From Marinomonas sp. TW1 (GTDB lineage: Bacteria > Pseudomonadota > Gammaproteobacteria > Pseudomonadales > Marinomonadaceae): 64,000 nucleotides of DNA. Below are positions 17,963 through 27,165 of the stretch, piece after piece; position 1 is the stretch's first letter, and the number at the start of each line of letters is the position of its first letter. The position numbers and the translations under genes were made by a program. Where the stretch lies: NCBI RefSeq assembly GCF_001625355.1, contig NZ_JSEE01000012.1, forward strand, positions 62,001-126,000, read 5' to 3'. The notes under the pieces were generated by a model, which worked only from the letters and a program-made list of their open reading frames with translations, did not search any database and was not told the origin of the DNA.

Positions 17963-18469
17963 CAAATTATTACAAAACAGCCTACAATTTTAGTTGTAGT
18001 TTATGTTTTTCAATCAGTTAAGTTATTTATTAAGAGATTCAGGCGTGACCTCACTGCCTCTTTGAGCCGAAATGCGGAATGCTTCAGCCCCATTCTCAAA
18101 GAAACATTCCATAGGTGAAGTTCAGGCCGTGACGAGTTCCATATCTGCTTGGTTGGCAACATCTTTGGGGCCAACAGCATGATTTTTAAATTCCGATGTT
18201 TTATCAGTGATCGTCTCGAACGGTTCCAGTCTATCGTGGAGTTACAGTGTTTCATGGGCAGGTTGTTATGCTCAAAACAACCTCTATGGGGCTAAAGCCT
18301 TTTTCAGGTATGGAGTGATAAACCATATCACCTTATAAATGAAAACTTTCTATAATAATGTGGTGTATTTGGATTATCGTCTTATAAATAAACAAGCACC
18401 TTGATCGATCATTTCTTAGCCACCCAAAACCAATAAACGACAAAAACCATTGCAAGTACTCCTAACAAA
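17963..18469. other. Gene-poor stretch between yjjG and copA
   Basis: About 500 bases hold no confident intact gene. Present are the small hairpin noted above, a broken coding-like stretch on the minus strand (18023-18241), a GGTTGTTTTGAG / CATAACAACC hairpin-like motif near 18261-18282, and a 23-codon membrane ORF overlapping the end of copA. An 81-codon minus-strand ORF (18010-18255) exists but looks like a chance frame. Confidence 0.5.
18023..18241 (-). pseudogene. Possible decayed coding remnant, family unknown
   Basis: One minus-strand frame reads LHDRLEPFETITDKTSEF, continues through GPKDVANQADMELVTA, meets a TGA (18122-18124), then continues MECFFENGAEAFRISAQRG and ends in TAA at 18023. 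The composition looks protein-like on both sides of the stop and there is no start codon with a ribosome binding site. I do not recognise the family. Confidence 0.3.
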
Positions 18470-18480
18470 TTAATGAGCAC
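18409..18480 (-). CDS. Candidate 23-residue membrane peptide overlapping copA
   Basis: A GTG at 18480, 8 bases before the end of the copA stop, opens a frame reading LINLLGVLAMVFVVYWFWVA and ending KK. It is one hydrophobic helix with an aromatic end and two lysines. The overlap would allow translational coupling to copA. It resembles the membrane anchor that begins plastocyanin-like cupredoxin proteins encoded beside some bacterial copper ATPases, so it may be a truncated remnant of one. Both ideas are inference from memory of the pattern. Confidence 0.35.
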   Translation of the reverse strand: MLINLLGVLAMVFVVYWFWVAKK

Positions 18481-21031
18481 GCTCAACCTCCTTCAGTTTG
18501 TTTTTAATCGCTCGTCTAAGCCTATTCGCATTCAACACGACTGTAACAGAAGACAAAGACATGGCCATGCCTGCAATAATAGGACTGAGCAACCAGCCAG
18601 TTATGGGGTAGAGCAAACCTGCAGCAATAGGTATGCCTAAGGCGTTGTATGTAAAGGCTCCCCAAAGATTTTGTTTGATATTACGAATGCTTACCTTGCT
18701 CACCGCAATGACATCCACCAAAGCATTCAGGTTATTATGCAATAAAGTGACATCCGCACTTTCCATCGCAACATCCGTACCCTCACCCATTGCAAAGCCC
18801 ACATTTGCCTGCGCTAATGCTGGCGCATCATTGATCCCATCACCTACCATGCCTACAACAGCCCCCTGACCTTGAAGAGATTTGATCCAATTCAGCTTAT
18901 CTTCTGGCATCAACTCGGCATGATAGTCATCCAAGCCCAATTGATTGGCAACTTGCATAGCGTTTGTTTTTTGATCACCGGTCAACATTACTAATTTTAT
19001 GCCCATTTTTTTTAGGCTTTTCAACGCATTTTCTGCCGCATCTTGAAGCGGATCTTGCAATAAATAATGGCTTAGCACTGTGTCATTCGTAAACAAGTAA
19101 ACATGGCTACCAGCCTCTTTTGCGTTCACTGAAGCAGGAACAGAAAGGCCAGTCTGAATAAGCCACTTTTCATTACCTAGGTAATACCAGTCATTTTGGT
19201 ATCGACCACGAACACCTAAACCTGGCAGACTTTCATATTCAGTCAATGAGATGCGATCAAATGAAAACTTGTCTATGGTTTGCTCTGACGCTTGTTTATC
19301 AACATGTTCAAGTAAGGCATGGGCTAACGGATGGTTCACTTTGCTTTCAAGGGATTTAACCAAAGCATTAACGAAATCTATATGAGCGCGCTCACCAACA
19401 TAGTCAACCTTAGTAACACTGGGTTTTCCTTGCGTGATGGTGCCTGTTTTATCAAACACCAAACAATCCAACTTGCTGGCGACCTGTAATGCCTCACCAT
19501 TACGAATCAGCCCTCCTACTTCAGCCGCCTTCCCCACACCAATCATAGTTGATATTGGCGTTGCTAAACCGAGTGCACAGGGGCAAGCTATGATTAACAC
19601 AGAAACAGCGGTTACTAGCATGTATGAATAATCGAGAGTATCAGCGAGGTTATACCAAGCTAACGCAGTCAATATCGCAATGATAATCACGCTAGGGACA
19701 AACACACTAGATACTTTATCAGCCAATTTACTGATCGGTGGTTTTGAATTTTGCGCTCGACTGACCATTTCTACTATTTTAGCAAGTTGAGTCTGCTTGC
19801 CTGTTCTAAGCACCTTAATGACCAAGCTACCATTCGTATTGATGGTACCGGCCCTAACAGAATCGTCTTTTGTTTTGTAAACAGGAAGGGACTCACCGGT
19901 TAACATGGCTTCATTTAGATAAGATTGACCTTCTATAACATCGCCATCAATTGGGACGGCATCACCAGAACGCAATCGAATTAAATCCCCTGCATTGATT
20001 TGTGAGACTTGGACAGGCACCTCTCGTCCATCACGAATCAGTATCGCTTGCTTGGGCGCTAGATCTAACAACTTCTGCAGGGCTTGATTGGTTTTGCTTC
20101 TGGCTTTGACTTCAAGCGCCTGGCCGAGATTGATTAAACCAATGATCATGACAGCGGCCTCAAAATACAAATGCCGAGTATTGACTGGAAAATAATCTGG
20201 TAACACAACGACCAGCATGGAATATAACCAAGCGCTGCCAGTCCCAATAGCAATTAACAAATCCATATTGGCATGATGTGAACGCAAGGCTTTCCATGCA
20301 CTTATGAAATAATGCCTGCCTGCGAAGTACATAATGAACGCACATAATGAGCCAATAGAAAACCAAGCAAACTGTTCGGTGAGCGAGCTCACTATCATGC
20401 TTCCGCCTAATAGGCCATACAGCATAAGCGGCACACCCACGGTAAGCCCCATTAAAGACGAGGTGATTTTGTATCGATATTCTTTGGCATCCTTAACGAT
20501 TTTCTGTTCTGCATTTTGTTGCGAATCTGTCACTAGCTCACCTTGATAACCGGCCTCGCTGATCGCCGTCAACAAATCTTGATGGCTAGCGGAGCTAGAC
20601 ACTTGAGCCAGATGACTTGCAAAATTCACTTCAACCTTTTTGGTTCCAGTCACTCTGGCTAATGCTGACTGAACGGTATTCACACAACCCGCACAAGTCA
20701 TTCCCGAGACCGCAATCTGATATTCTGCTGGCTGTATTCTTTCTCGTTCGCTGGTTTGTTTTTTTAATTGAGCATGATCATTCAATAAGGAAGTATCTAC
20801 TTCTTGCTTTGGTTTATTTTCACTTATTGCAAACCCAGCTTGCTCAACGGCTCTCTGAATTTGTGCAAAGTTCAAATCCGATAAAACCTCTAAATGATTC
20901 GCCTTTGGGTCACCAGTCACATCAGCATTGGAACTGAATGCTTGAATCTGTTCGCGGATTTTTCGAACACAGCCTTGGCAGGTCATGCCATAGACAGACA
21001 AAGACACTTTCTCTTTATTTACATCCGTCAT
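18470..21031 (-). CDS. copA: Copper-exporting P1B-type ATPase
   Basis: 853 residues from ATG 21031, chosen because GGAGG lies 7 bases upstream; an upstream in-frame ATG at 21082 lacks one. Two heavy-metal domains carry MTCQGC (C18, C21) and MTCAGC (C113, C116). The membrane metal site is CPC in IIACPCALGL, the phosphorylation site DKTGT, and the hinge GDGINDAP. This is the Cu(I) exporter pattern, pumping copper from the cytosol. It overlaps the regulator gene upstream by 17 bp, so both are on one transcript. Confidence 0.93.
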   Translation of the reverse strand: MTDVNKEKVSLSVYGMTCQGCVRKIREQIQAFSSNADVTGDPKANHLEVLSDLNFAQIQRAVEQAGFAISENKPKQEVDTSLLNDHAQLKKQTSERERIQPAEYQIAVSGMTCAGCVNTVQSALARVTGTKKVEVNFASHLAQVSSSASHQDLLTAISEAGYQGELVTDSQQNAEQKIVKDAKEYRYKITSSLMGLTVGVPLMLYGLLGGSMIVSSLTEQFAWFSIGSLCAFIMYFAGRHYFISAWKALRSHHANMDLLIAIGTGSAWLYSMLVVVLPDYFPVNTRHLYFEAAVMIIGLINLGQALEVKARSKTNQALQKLLDLAPKQAILIRDGREVPVQVSQINAGDLIRLRSGDAVPIDGDVIEGQSYLNEAMLTGESLPVYKTKDDSVRAGTINTNGSLVIKVLRTGKQTQLAKIVEMVSRAQNSKPPISKLADKVSSVFVPSVIIIAILTALAWYNLADTLDYSYMLVTAVSVLIIACPCALGLATPISTMIGVGKAAEVGGLIRNGEALQVASKLDCLVFDKTGTITQGKPSVTKVDYVGERAHIDFVNALVKSLESKVNHPLAHALLEHVDKQASEQTIDKFSFDRISLTEYESLPGLGVRGRYQNDWYYLGNEKWLIQTGLSVPASVNAKEAGSHVYLFTNDTVLSHYLLQDPLQDAAENALKSLKKMGIKLVMLTGDQKTNAMQVANQLGLDDYHAELMPEDKLNWIKSLQGQGAVVGMVGDGINDAPALAQANVGFAMGEGTDVAMESADVTLLHNNLNALVDVIAVSKVSIRNIKQNLWGAFTYNALGIPIAAGLLYPITGWLLSPIIAGMAMSLSSVTVVLNANRLRRAIKNKLKEVERAH

Positions 21032-21467
21032 GGCAGGCCTCCGAGGCTTTTTCTGATAGAGAAACGTCTTCCCAGTCTTCAATTAAGCAACAAATAGAAT
21101 GACCATCTGGCACGCCGTCTGGCATGGAGTCCCAAGCCGCTAAAGCGGTTTCCATTTTAGCCAGATGTGCTTGTAATTGTGCTATCTTAGCCTTTGTCTC
21201 CGGCACCTTGTGTTGCAATAGATCTCGCACCATAGGGCAAGGAGAATCGCCACTGTCTGATTGTTGTAGGATATTCTCTACTTGCTTGAGGCTAAGCCCC
21301 AACTCTATTGCTTGGCGAATAAATTTCAGCCTTTGCAAAGCGGTTTTGTCATAAACTTGATAGTCGTTATCAGGATTTCGCTCAGCCGTTATTAAGCCTA
21401 ATCGAGTGTAGTGACGTACTGTATCCGGTGTGACCAACGCTTTTTTCGCTATTTCACTGACTCGCAT
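21015..21467 (-). CDS. MerR-family metal-responsive regulator of copA
   Basis: 150 residues from ATG 21467, which has GGAGGTGAT just upstream. N-terminal winged HTH (VSEIAKKALVTPDTVRHYTR), then the dimer helix and metal-loop region. Position 77 is Cys (SPCPMV), which is Ser in CueR, while position 112, a copper ligand in CueR, is Trp. Cys126-Cys127 (ICCLIE) match the second CueR ligand region, and Cys145 and Cys149 add a C-terminal pair. It probably activates its own gene and copA. The metal is most likely copper from context, but the ligand set differs from classic CueR. Confidence 0.8.
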   Translation of the reverse strand: MRVSEIAKKALVTPDTVRHYTRLGLITAERNPDNDYQVYDKTALQRLKFIRQAIELGLSLKQVENILQQSDSGDSPCPMVRDLLQHKVPETKAKIAQLQAHLAKMETALAAWDSMPDGVPDGHSICCLIEDWEDVSLSEKASEACHDGCK

Positions 21468-21495
21468 ATCACCTCCATCTGAAACAATTCTAGAG

Positions 21496-21527
21496 AGTAT
21501 AGAACCTATGTGTAACACACAGGTCAA
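21496..21527 (-). promoter_or_regulatory. MerR-type promoter and operator of the regulator-copA operon
   Basis: On the minus strand TTGACC (21522-21527) and TATACT (21496-21501) are separated by 20 bp, the over-long spacer typical of MerR-activated promoters. The spacer carries a dyad, ACCTATGTG (21504-21512) and CACACAGGT (21516-21524), with one mismatch. It lies about 30 bp before the regulator start. Confidence 0.8.
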
Positions 21528-21535
21528 ATCTCAGA

Positions 21536-21570
21536 GCAAAAAAAACCGACATACTCCTGTATATCGGTTT
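21536..21570 (-). terminator. Rho-independent terminator after ndh
   Basis: AAACCGA-C-ATAC (21543-21554) pairs with GTAT-A-TCGGTTT (21559-21570) with one mismatch; on the ndh strand a run of T follows. Confidence 0.85.
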
Positions 21571-21624
21571 AAGACATCAACGAAAGTCAATTTGGCTCAA
21601 TAAAGAACCTCTCCCAAAATTTAC

Positions 21625-22914
21625 TTAGTGGAGCTTTAGCTTGGGTTTCACAACTTTACCCACCTTCTGCGCTGCCATGATGATGGTCGCTTTGAACCAA
21701 CCGTGTATGGCAATCAAGTGAAGACGATAAAGGGATACATAAACAAATCGAGCCAAACGCCCTTCAATAAACATTGAACGACTGCTTAAATTGCCCATTA
21801 AGCTGCCCACTGTACTGTAGCGACTTAAGTTCACTAAAGAACCATAGTCTTTATAGGTGTACTCTTTTTGAGTTTCGCCTAAAAAAGACGCTTTGATATT
21901 GGTAAACACTAATGAGGCCATTTGATGCGCTGATTGCGCTCTTGGTGGCACAAAAGAACCATCTGCTTGCTTACAGGCACAACAGTCACCAATAACATAA
22001 ACGTTATCAAACTCAGTTGCTTGCAGCGTGTTTTTTACTAAAATTTGATTGTTGCGTGTCGTTTCAAAGCCTTCAATGTTCGCCACAAAATCTGGCGCCT
22101 TCACCCCTGCCGCCCAAATCATAAGATGAGCATCAATGGTTTCTTCTTCGGCGGTTTCGAAACCACCTTCAAAGGCTCGGACAACTCGAGTTTTTTCGCT
22201 TATTTGAACACCAAGGTGTTGAAGCTCTTTACTGGCCAGCCCAGCAATACGTTCAGGTAAAGCCGGTAATATTCGCTCACCCGCTTCAATTAATTGCACC
22301 TGAACCCGTTTGCCTGACATGTCTGGCATACCATAGGACTTCATTAATTCAGCTACGTGGAATAATTCAGCGGATAATTCAACTCCAGTTGCGCCACCAC
22401 CAACAATCGCAAGTTTAAGCTTAGAGTCAGCACCCTCTTGATTCACGCGTAAAAATTGTTGTAGTAATGCTTGCTGGAAGCGCTCAGCTTGGCGATGAGA
22501 GTCTAGGAAATAACAATGTTCGGCAACACCTGGAGTGCCAAAATCATTGCTAACACTGCCAACTGCCATCACCAGAATATCGTAACTGACATTTCGTTCG
22601 GGTAGGACTTGATGACCTTTATCGTCCAAAATGGACGCTAAAGTAAGCACTCGTTGAGTTGGGTCGACATTAATTAATGTACCCAATTGAAATTGATAGT
22701 GATGTTTTGCAGCGTGGGCGCGGTAATTTAGACCATCATTATTGATGTCTAATGACCCTGTCGCCACTTCATGAAGCAGTGGCTTCCATATGTGCGTCTG
22801 ACTCCTATCAATCAGCACGACCTCTGCTTGACGCTTTTTCCCAAATGCTTTGCCAAGTTTGGTAACCAGCTCTAACCCGCCAGCACCACCACCAACAACC
22901 ACAATTTTTTTCAT
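21625..22914 (-). CDS. ndh: Type II NADH:quinone oxidoreductase
   Basis: 429 residues. N-terminal FAD-binding IVVVGGGAGGLEL and the second dinucleotide motif AIVGGGATGVELSAEL near residue 170 (NADH), with the FAD-contacting YVIGDCCACK near 310. The C-terminal ~60 residues are hydrophobic and basic, as expected for membrane attachment. It passes electrons from NADH to quinone without pumping protons. It is flanked by a terminator downstream and a 9-base inverted repeat upstream. Confidence 0.92.
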   Translation of the reverse strand: MKKIVVVGGGAGGLELVTKLGKAFGKKRQAEVVLIDRSQTHIWKPLLHEVATGSLDINNDGLNYRAHAAKHHYQFQLGTLINVDPTQRVLTLASILDDKGHQVLPERNVSYDILVMAVGSVSNDFGTPGVAEHCYFLDSHRQAERFQQALLQQFLRVNQEGADSKLKLAIVGGGATGVELSAELFHVAELMKSYGMPDMSGKRVQVQLIEAGERILPALPERIAGLASKELQHLGVQISEKTRVVRAFEGGFETAEEETIDAHLMIWAAGVKAPDFVANIEGFETTRNNQILVKNTLQATEFDNVYVIGDCCACKQADGSFVPPRAQSAHQMASLVFTNIKASFLGETQKEYTYKDYGSLVNLSRYSTVGSLMGNLSSRSMFIEGRLARFVYVSLYRLHLIAIHGWFKATIIMAAQKVGKVVKPKLKLH

Positions 22915-22940
22915 ATGTGCTCACCTATAACTGTTGAATC

Positions 22941-22974
22941 ATCGGGAAAAAATTCCTTGAAACCCTTTCCCGAT
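22941..22974. repeat. 9-base inverted repeat upstream of ndh
   Basis: ATCGGGAAA (22941-22949) and TTTCCCGAT (22966-22974) are perfect arms with a 16-base spacer, between the stop of the YaiI gene and the ndh start. It could be the terminator of the upstream gene or an operator for ndh; no T-run is present. Confidence 0.55.
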
Positions 22975-23007
22975 AACACAATTCTCGTTCCGCTAACTAA
23001 CAGGCAA

Positions 23008-23457
23008 CTAGGTTGCCCGTTGTGCTAATAGCTTATCGAGCGTATTGGCAAATGCCATTCTATCTTGCTGACTAAAGCTAGCCGGTCCACCTGTTTGCAC
23101 GCCTGAGGAGCGCATTTGTTCCATAAAATCACGCATATTTAAGCGCTGCTTGATGTTTTCTTTCGTATAAAGTTCACCACGAGGATTGATTGCCAAGGCC
23201 CCTTTATCAATCACTTCCGCCGCTAATGGAATATCAGCGGTAACGACTAAATCATCTGGAGAGGCTTGTTCAACAATATAATTGTCAGCAACATCAAAAC
23301 CTGAGCTTACAACACGTCGTTCAACCCATTTTGAAGGCGGAATAGCAATCGCTTGGTTTGCGACTAAAATGCATGGCACCTGAATGCGTTCAGCGGCACG
23401 AAATAGTATATTTTTGATTACATTTGGACAGGCGTCCGCATCAACCCATAAACGCAT
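23008..23457 (-). CDS. UPF0178 (YaiI/YqxD) family protein
   Basis: 149 residues with the family's N-terminal [20 protein letters not shown] and [15 protein letters not shown] in the middle. The conserved acidic residues suggest a PIN/NYN-like nuclease fold, but no activity is established for the family. It stands alone between the ETF:quinone oxidoreductase terminator and ndh. Confidence 0.85.
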   Translation of the reverse strand: MRLWVDADACPNVIKNILFRAAERIQVPCILVANQAIAIPPSKWVERRVVSSGFDVADNYIVEQASPDDLVVTADIPLAAEVIDKGALAINPRGELYTKENIKQRLNMRDFMEQMRSSGVQTGGPASFSQQDRMAFANTLDKLLAQRAT

Positions 23458-23522
23458 AATAACCCCTTATATTGTGGAGCACATTATTAAACAGGCTGAC
23501 ATGTAAATCCAGTGAGGAATAT

Positions 23523-23562
23523 GAAACAAAACAAGGAGACTATGGTCTCCTTGTTTTGTTTC
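23523..23562 (-). terminator. Strong rho-independent terminator after the ETF:quinone oxidoreductase gene
   Basis: Two perfect 18-base arms (23523-23540 and 23545-23562; GGAGAC core with an AAACAAAACAA flank) enclose a 4-base loop. Located 12 bp past the stop of the oxidoreductase gene. Confidence 0.9.
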
Positions 23563-23574
23563 ACCCTGCTTATG

Positions 23575-25224
23575 TTACATATTAGGATAGTTAGGGCCAC
23601 CTGCGCCTTCAGGCGTGACCCAAGTGATATTTTGAGCGGGATCTTTAATATCACACGTTTTGCAGTGGACGCAGTTTTGTGAATTAATCTGAAAGCGAGA
23701 CTCGCCCTCGGACTCAACCACTTCATACACACCTGCCGGACAATATCGCTGAGCAGGCTCATCATATTTAGGCAAGTTGTGATTTAATGGAATCGCGGCA
23801 TCTTTCAACTTCAAATGGCAAGGCTGATCCTCTTCATGATTGGTATTAGAAAGGAAGACAGAAGATGGCTTATCAAAACTTAATAAGCCATCTGGCTTGC
23901 GATATTCTGGTGCAGTGTGTTTATCCGCCATCTCAAGACAAGCGTAGTCTGGCATCATGTCATTAAAGGTAAAAGGTAAGCTCCCCGCAAAGATATTTTG
24001 ATCCAACCAGTTATAAGCCCCGCCCCAGAAAGTACCAAGCTTGTGCATCACAGGAACAAAGTTACGTGCTTGTTGTAATTCTTTACCCAACCAAGATGAA
24101 GCCAATGCCTCATTAAAATGAGCAAGCTCAGCCAAATGAACATCAGCCTGCAATGCATCATAAACAGTGTCAGCGGCTATCATGCCACTCTTCATTGCGG
24201 TATGTGTTCCTTTGATCTTAGCTGGGTTTAGTGTGCCAGCATCACAACCAATAATTAGTCCACCAGGGAAGCTTAATTTTGGCAATGAAGACCAGCCTCC
24301 TTTCGCTATGGCTCGTGCACCGTAAGAAACGCGTTTAGCCCCTTCTAAATGCTTTGCGATAACAGGATGATGTTTATAACGTTGGAATTCATCATAAGGA
24401 CTTAAATGAGGGTTCTTATAATTAAGATCCACAATCAAACCGACAACCACTTGGTTATTTTCAAGGTGGTACAGGAAACCGCCACCACCCGCTTCTTTGC
24501 CTAATGGCCAACCCGCCGTGTGAATCACCGTACCCGGCTTACTCATTTCAGCAGGAACATCCCATAACTCTTTGATACCCAAACCATAATGCTGTGGTGC
24601 TTTCCCTTCATCCAGTTTGTATTGAGCAATAAGCTCTTTACCTAAATGGCCGCGGCAGCCTTCAGAGAAAATCGTGTATTTGGCTTTTAACAACATACCT
24701 GGCATGTAGCTGTCTTTTTCCGAACCATCTTCCGCTATGCCCATATCCCCTGTGATAATGCCTTCAACCTTGCCCTCTTCATCGTAAGCCAACTGTGCAG
24801 CAGAGAATCCAGGGAAGACTTCTACGCCTAGGTTTTCAGCTTGCTCCGCCAACCAGCGACTAAGGTTGCCTAAACTAATGATGTAATTACCATCATTGTG
24901 CAAGGTTTTTGGCATCATCCAACGGCTTAACTGGCGACCAGAACTTGCTGAACCCAACCAATGTAACTCATCGACATTCACTTTGGTTTCAAGCGGTGCG
25001 CCCATTTCCTGCCAGTCTGGGAACAATTCGGTCAAGGCTTTCGGGTCTACCACCGCGCCAGATAAAATGTGCGCGCCAATTTCTGAGCCTTTTTCGACTA
25101 AACAAACGCTGATTTCTTTTTCATCCGCCTGCGCTTTTTGCATAATGCGGCACGCAGTGGAAAGACCTGCTGGGCCACCACCGACAACAACCACATCAAA
25201 TTCCATCACTTCTCTATCTGTCAT
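23575..25224 (-). CDS. etfD: Electron-transfer flavoprotein:ubiquinone oxidoreductase
   Basis: 549 residues from ATG 25224, which follows GGGAGG; an ATG at 25245 is also in frame. N-terminal FAD motif VVVVGGGPAGLSTA. The single 4Fe-4S cluster is bound by CVHCKTC near the C-terminus plus C in YCPAGVYE. It moves electrons from reduced ETF to ubiquinone at the inner membrane. It lies 41 bp behind the acyl-CoA dehydrogenase gene; dehydrogenase, then ETF, then this enzyme is the logical electron path. ETF itself is not in the window. Confidence 0.93.
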   Translation of the reverse strand: MTDREVMEFDVVVVGGGPAGLSTACRIMQKAQADEKEISVCLVEKGSEIGAHILSGAVVDPKALTELFPDWQEMGAPLETKVNVDELHWLGSASSGRQLSRWMMPKTLHNDGNYIISLGNLSRWLAEQAENLGVEVFPGFSAAQLAYDEEGKVEGIITGDMGIAEDGSEKDSYMPGMLLKAKYTIFSEGCRGHLGKELIAQYKLDEGKAPQHYGLGIKELWDVPAEMSKPGTVIHTAGWPLGKEAGGGGFLYHLENNQVVVGLIVDLNYKNPHLSPYDEFQRYKHHPVIAKHLEGAKRVSYGARAIAKGGWSSLPKLSFPGGLIIGCDAGTLNPAKIKGTHTAMKSGMIAADTVYDALQADVHLAELAHFNEALASSWLGKELQQARNFVPVMHKLGTFWGGAYNWLDQNIFAGSLPFTFNDMMPDYACLEMADKHTAPEYRKPDGLLSFDKPSSVFLSNTNHEEDQPCHLKLKDAAIPLNHNLPKYDEPAQRYCPAGVYEVVESEGESRFQINSQNCVHCKTCDIKDPAQNITWVTPEGAGGPNYPNM

Positions 25225-25265
25225 ACTGCCTCCCAACAACGGCATTTTTATTGTTATTCGCGATA

Positions 25266-27035
25266 TTAACGCGCAAAGCTTGCTTCATTCAGCACTTCTA
25301 CCGACTGATGGCCCGACTCAATGGCCTGATAGAAAGCGCTCGCTCTTGGCAAAACATGATCACAATAAAAGACCACTGATTGACACCAAGATTGTTTCTG
25401 TTGATCAGCCATTTGCGTATCTTGCTGACTCGCCACCAAGGCTTTGATTTGCAGCCAAGCGCCAACCACATAACCCATTAACATCATATAAGCATAGGCA
25501 GAACCCGTACCTAATGTGCTGTCTTTTTGCATTGCGGCTAAACAATAATCGGTCGCCTGTTTAGCTTGCTCTAAAGCAGCGCTTAGCTTTTCAAGCGGTG
25601 CATTAAAATTGATTGCTTTCCATTGGTCTAAATCAACGGCCATTTCAGTCAATAAATCTTGCATCGCAGCACCTTGATCGGCGTAAAGTTTACGTCCAAT
25701 CAAATCGATGGCTTGTATGCCATTGGTACCTTCATAAATAGGTAAGATTCGAGCATCACGTGCATGTTGCGCCACACCTGTTTCTTCAATGAAGCCCATA
25801 CCACCGTGGACTTGAATGGCTAAGGAAGTGATTTCTTGAGCTTGCTCAGTGATCCAGCCTTTCACGATTGGCGTGTAAAGCGCTGTTCTTGCAACCGCTT
25901 TTTGCTTCACCTCTCCATCGGCTAGGTGGGAAAGGTCGTTTTCGATAGCGGCCACATAAACCAATGAACGCATCGCATCAATTTGCGACTTCATCATCAT
26001 TAGCATACGAAGTACATCTGGGTGCTCAATAATCGCCGCTTTACCAGAACGGTCAGCCTTCATGCCTTGTTTACGCTCTTTGGCATAAGCCAACGCTTGC
26101 TGATAAGCGCGCTCGGCGATCGCCAGACCTTGTAATCCAACACCCTGTCGAGCATTGTTCATCATGGTAAACATGGCTTTTAGACCCTGATGTTTTTCAC
26201 CAACTAAATAGCCTAGTGCTCCTTCGTTTTCACCAAAGCTCATCACACAAGTAGGCGATGCATGAATCCCCAACTTATGTTCTACTGAAACCACTTGCAC
26301 ATCATTTCGCTGCGAAGGCTCTCCAGCATCATCCAATAAAAACTTCGGTGCTAAGAATAACGAGATACCTTTAACCCCTTCAGGCGCATCAGGTAGGCGA
26401 GCCAACACCAAATGAATGATGTTATCGCTCATTTGATGGTCGCCCCAAGTAATGTAGATTTTTTGACCTTTGATGCGGTAAGCATCACCATCGGGTATGG
26501 CTTTACAAGCAATAGCAGCAAGATCCGACCCAGCAGAAGGTTCAGTCAGGTTCATGGTGCCAGCCCACTCTCCGCTTAGCATTTTAGGTAGGTACTGAGA
26601 TTTTAATTCATCACTGGCATGATGACTGATGGCTTCGATTGCGCCATGACTTAACAATGGGCATAAAGAAAAAGCTAAGTTAGCGGATTGAACGCCTTCG
26701 TTTACCGCCGTCGCAATGAAGGATGGTAGCCCTTGACCGCCGTATTCAGGGTCTCCAGACAATCCAACCCAGCCACCATCCGTGTAGGCTTTGAAGGCTT
26801 CTTTAAAACCTTTCGCTTCAATTACCTCACCATTCTCAACTCTTGAACCTTCACTGTCGCCACTCGCATTAATTGGCGCAATAACTTGCTCAGAAAGTTT
26901 TCCGGCTTCGCCTAAAATGGCTTCAAGCAACTCTTGATCAATGGGCTCTTCCAGGTAAGGCGCCAACTTATTAATGTCGGCAACAGAGAGCAGGCTAAAC
27001 AAAATGTCATTTACAGGATATTGGTAATCGCTCAT
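25266..27035 (-). CDS. Acyl-CoA dehydrogenase, long form with extra C-terminal domain
   Basis: 589 residues, longer than the ~380 of the short-chain enzymes. MNLTEPSAGSDLAAI and IKGQKIYITWGDH are the flavin and substrate signatures, and IYEGTNGIQAIDLIGRK is the late conserved block. The length and C-terminal extension match the group that includes DmdC (3-methylmercaptopropionyl-CoA dehydrogenase of DMSP breakdown) and several fatty-acyl-CoA enzymes. I cannot choose a substrate from sequence alone. Co-transcribed with the ETF:quinone oxidoreductase gene and followed upstream by an AraC regulator. Confidence 0.85.
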   Translation of the reverse strand: MSDYQYPVNDILFSLLSVADINKLAPYLEEPIDQELLEAILGEAGKLSEQVIAPINASGDSEGSRVENGEVIEAKGFKEAFKAYTDGGWVGLSGDPEYGGQGLPSFIATAVNEGVQSANLAFSLCPLLSHGAIEAISHHASDELKSQYLPKMLSGEWAGTMNLTEPSAGSDLAAIACKAIPDGDAYRIKGQKIYITWGDHQMSDNIIHLVLARLPDAPEGVKGISLFLAPKFLLDDAGEPSQRNDVQVVSVEHKLGIHASPTCVMSFGENEGALGYLVGEKHQGLKAMFTMMNNARQGVGLQGLAIAERAYQQALAYAKERKQGMKADRSGKAAIIEHPDVLRMLMMMKSQIDAMRSLVYVAAIENDLSHLADGEVKQKAVARTALYTPIVKGWITEQAQEITSLAIQVHGGMGFIEETGVAQHARDARILPIYEGTNGIQAIDLIGRKLYADQGAAMQDLLTEMAVDLDQWKAINFNAPLEKLSAALEQAKQATDYCLAAMQKDSTLGTGSAYAYMMLMGYVVGAWLQIKALVASQQDTQMADQQKQSWCQSVVFYCDHVLPRASAFYQAIESGHQSVEVLNEASFAR

Positions 27036-27165
27036 TTTTTATTCTCCGGTATAAGTTATCCGAGCGGATGTATACCTATAGAATGGAAAAAGAACGCCAA
27101 TTCCTCAATAACATTTCAAACCTATATTTCTAACAAATACATTCACAATACCAACAAGGCATGAC

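Noticed and set aside
18010..18255. 81-codon minus-strand ORF
   Set aside because: Composition is odd and there is no ribosome binding site; another frame of the same DNA looks more protein-like, though broken.
23523..23562. 18-base perfect inverted repeat as a novel element
   Set aside because: Position right after a stop codon and the T-rich arm make it an ordinary, if strong, terminator.
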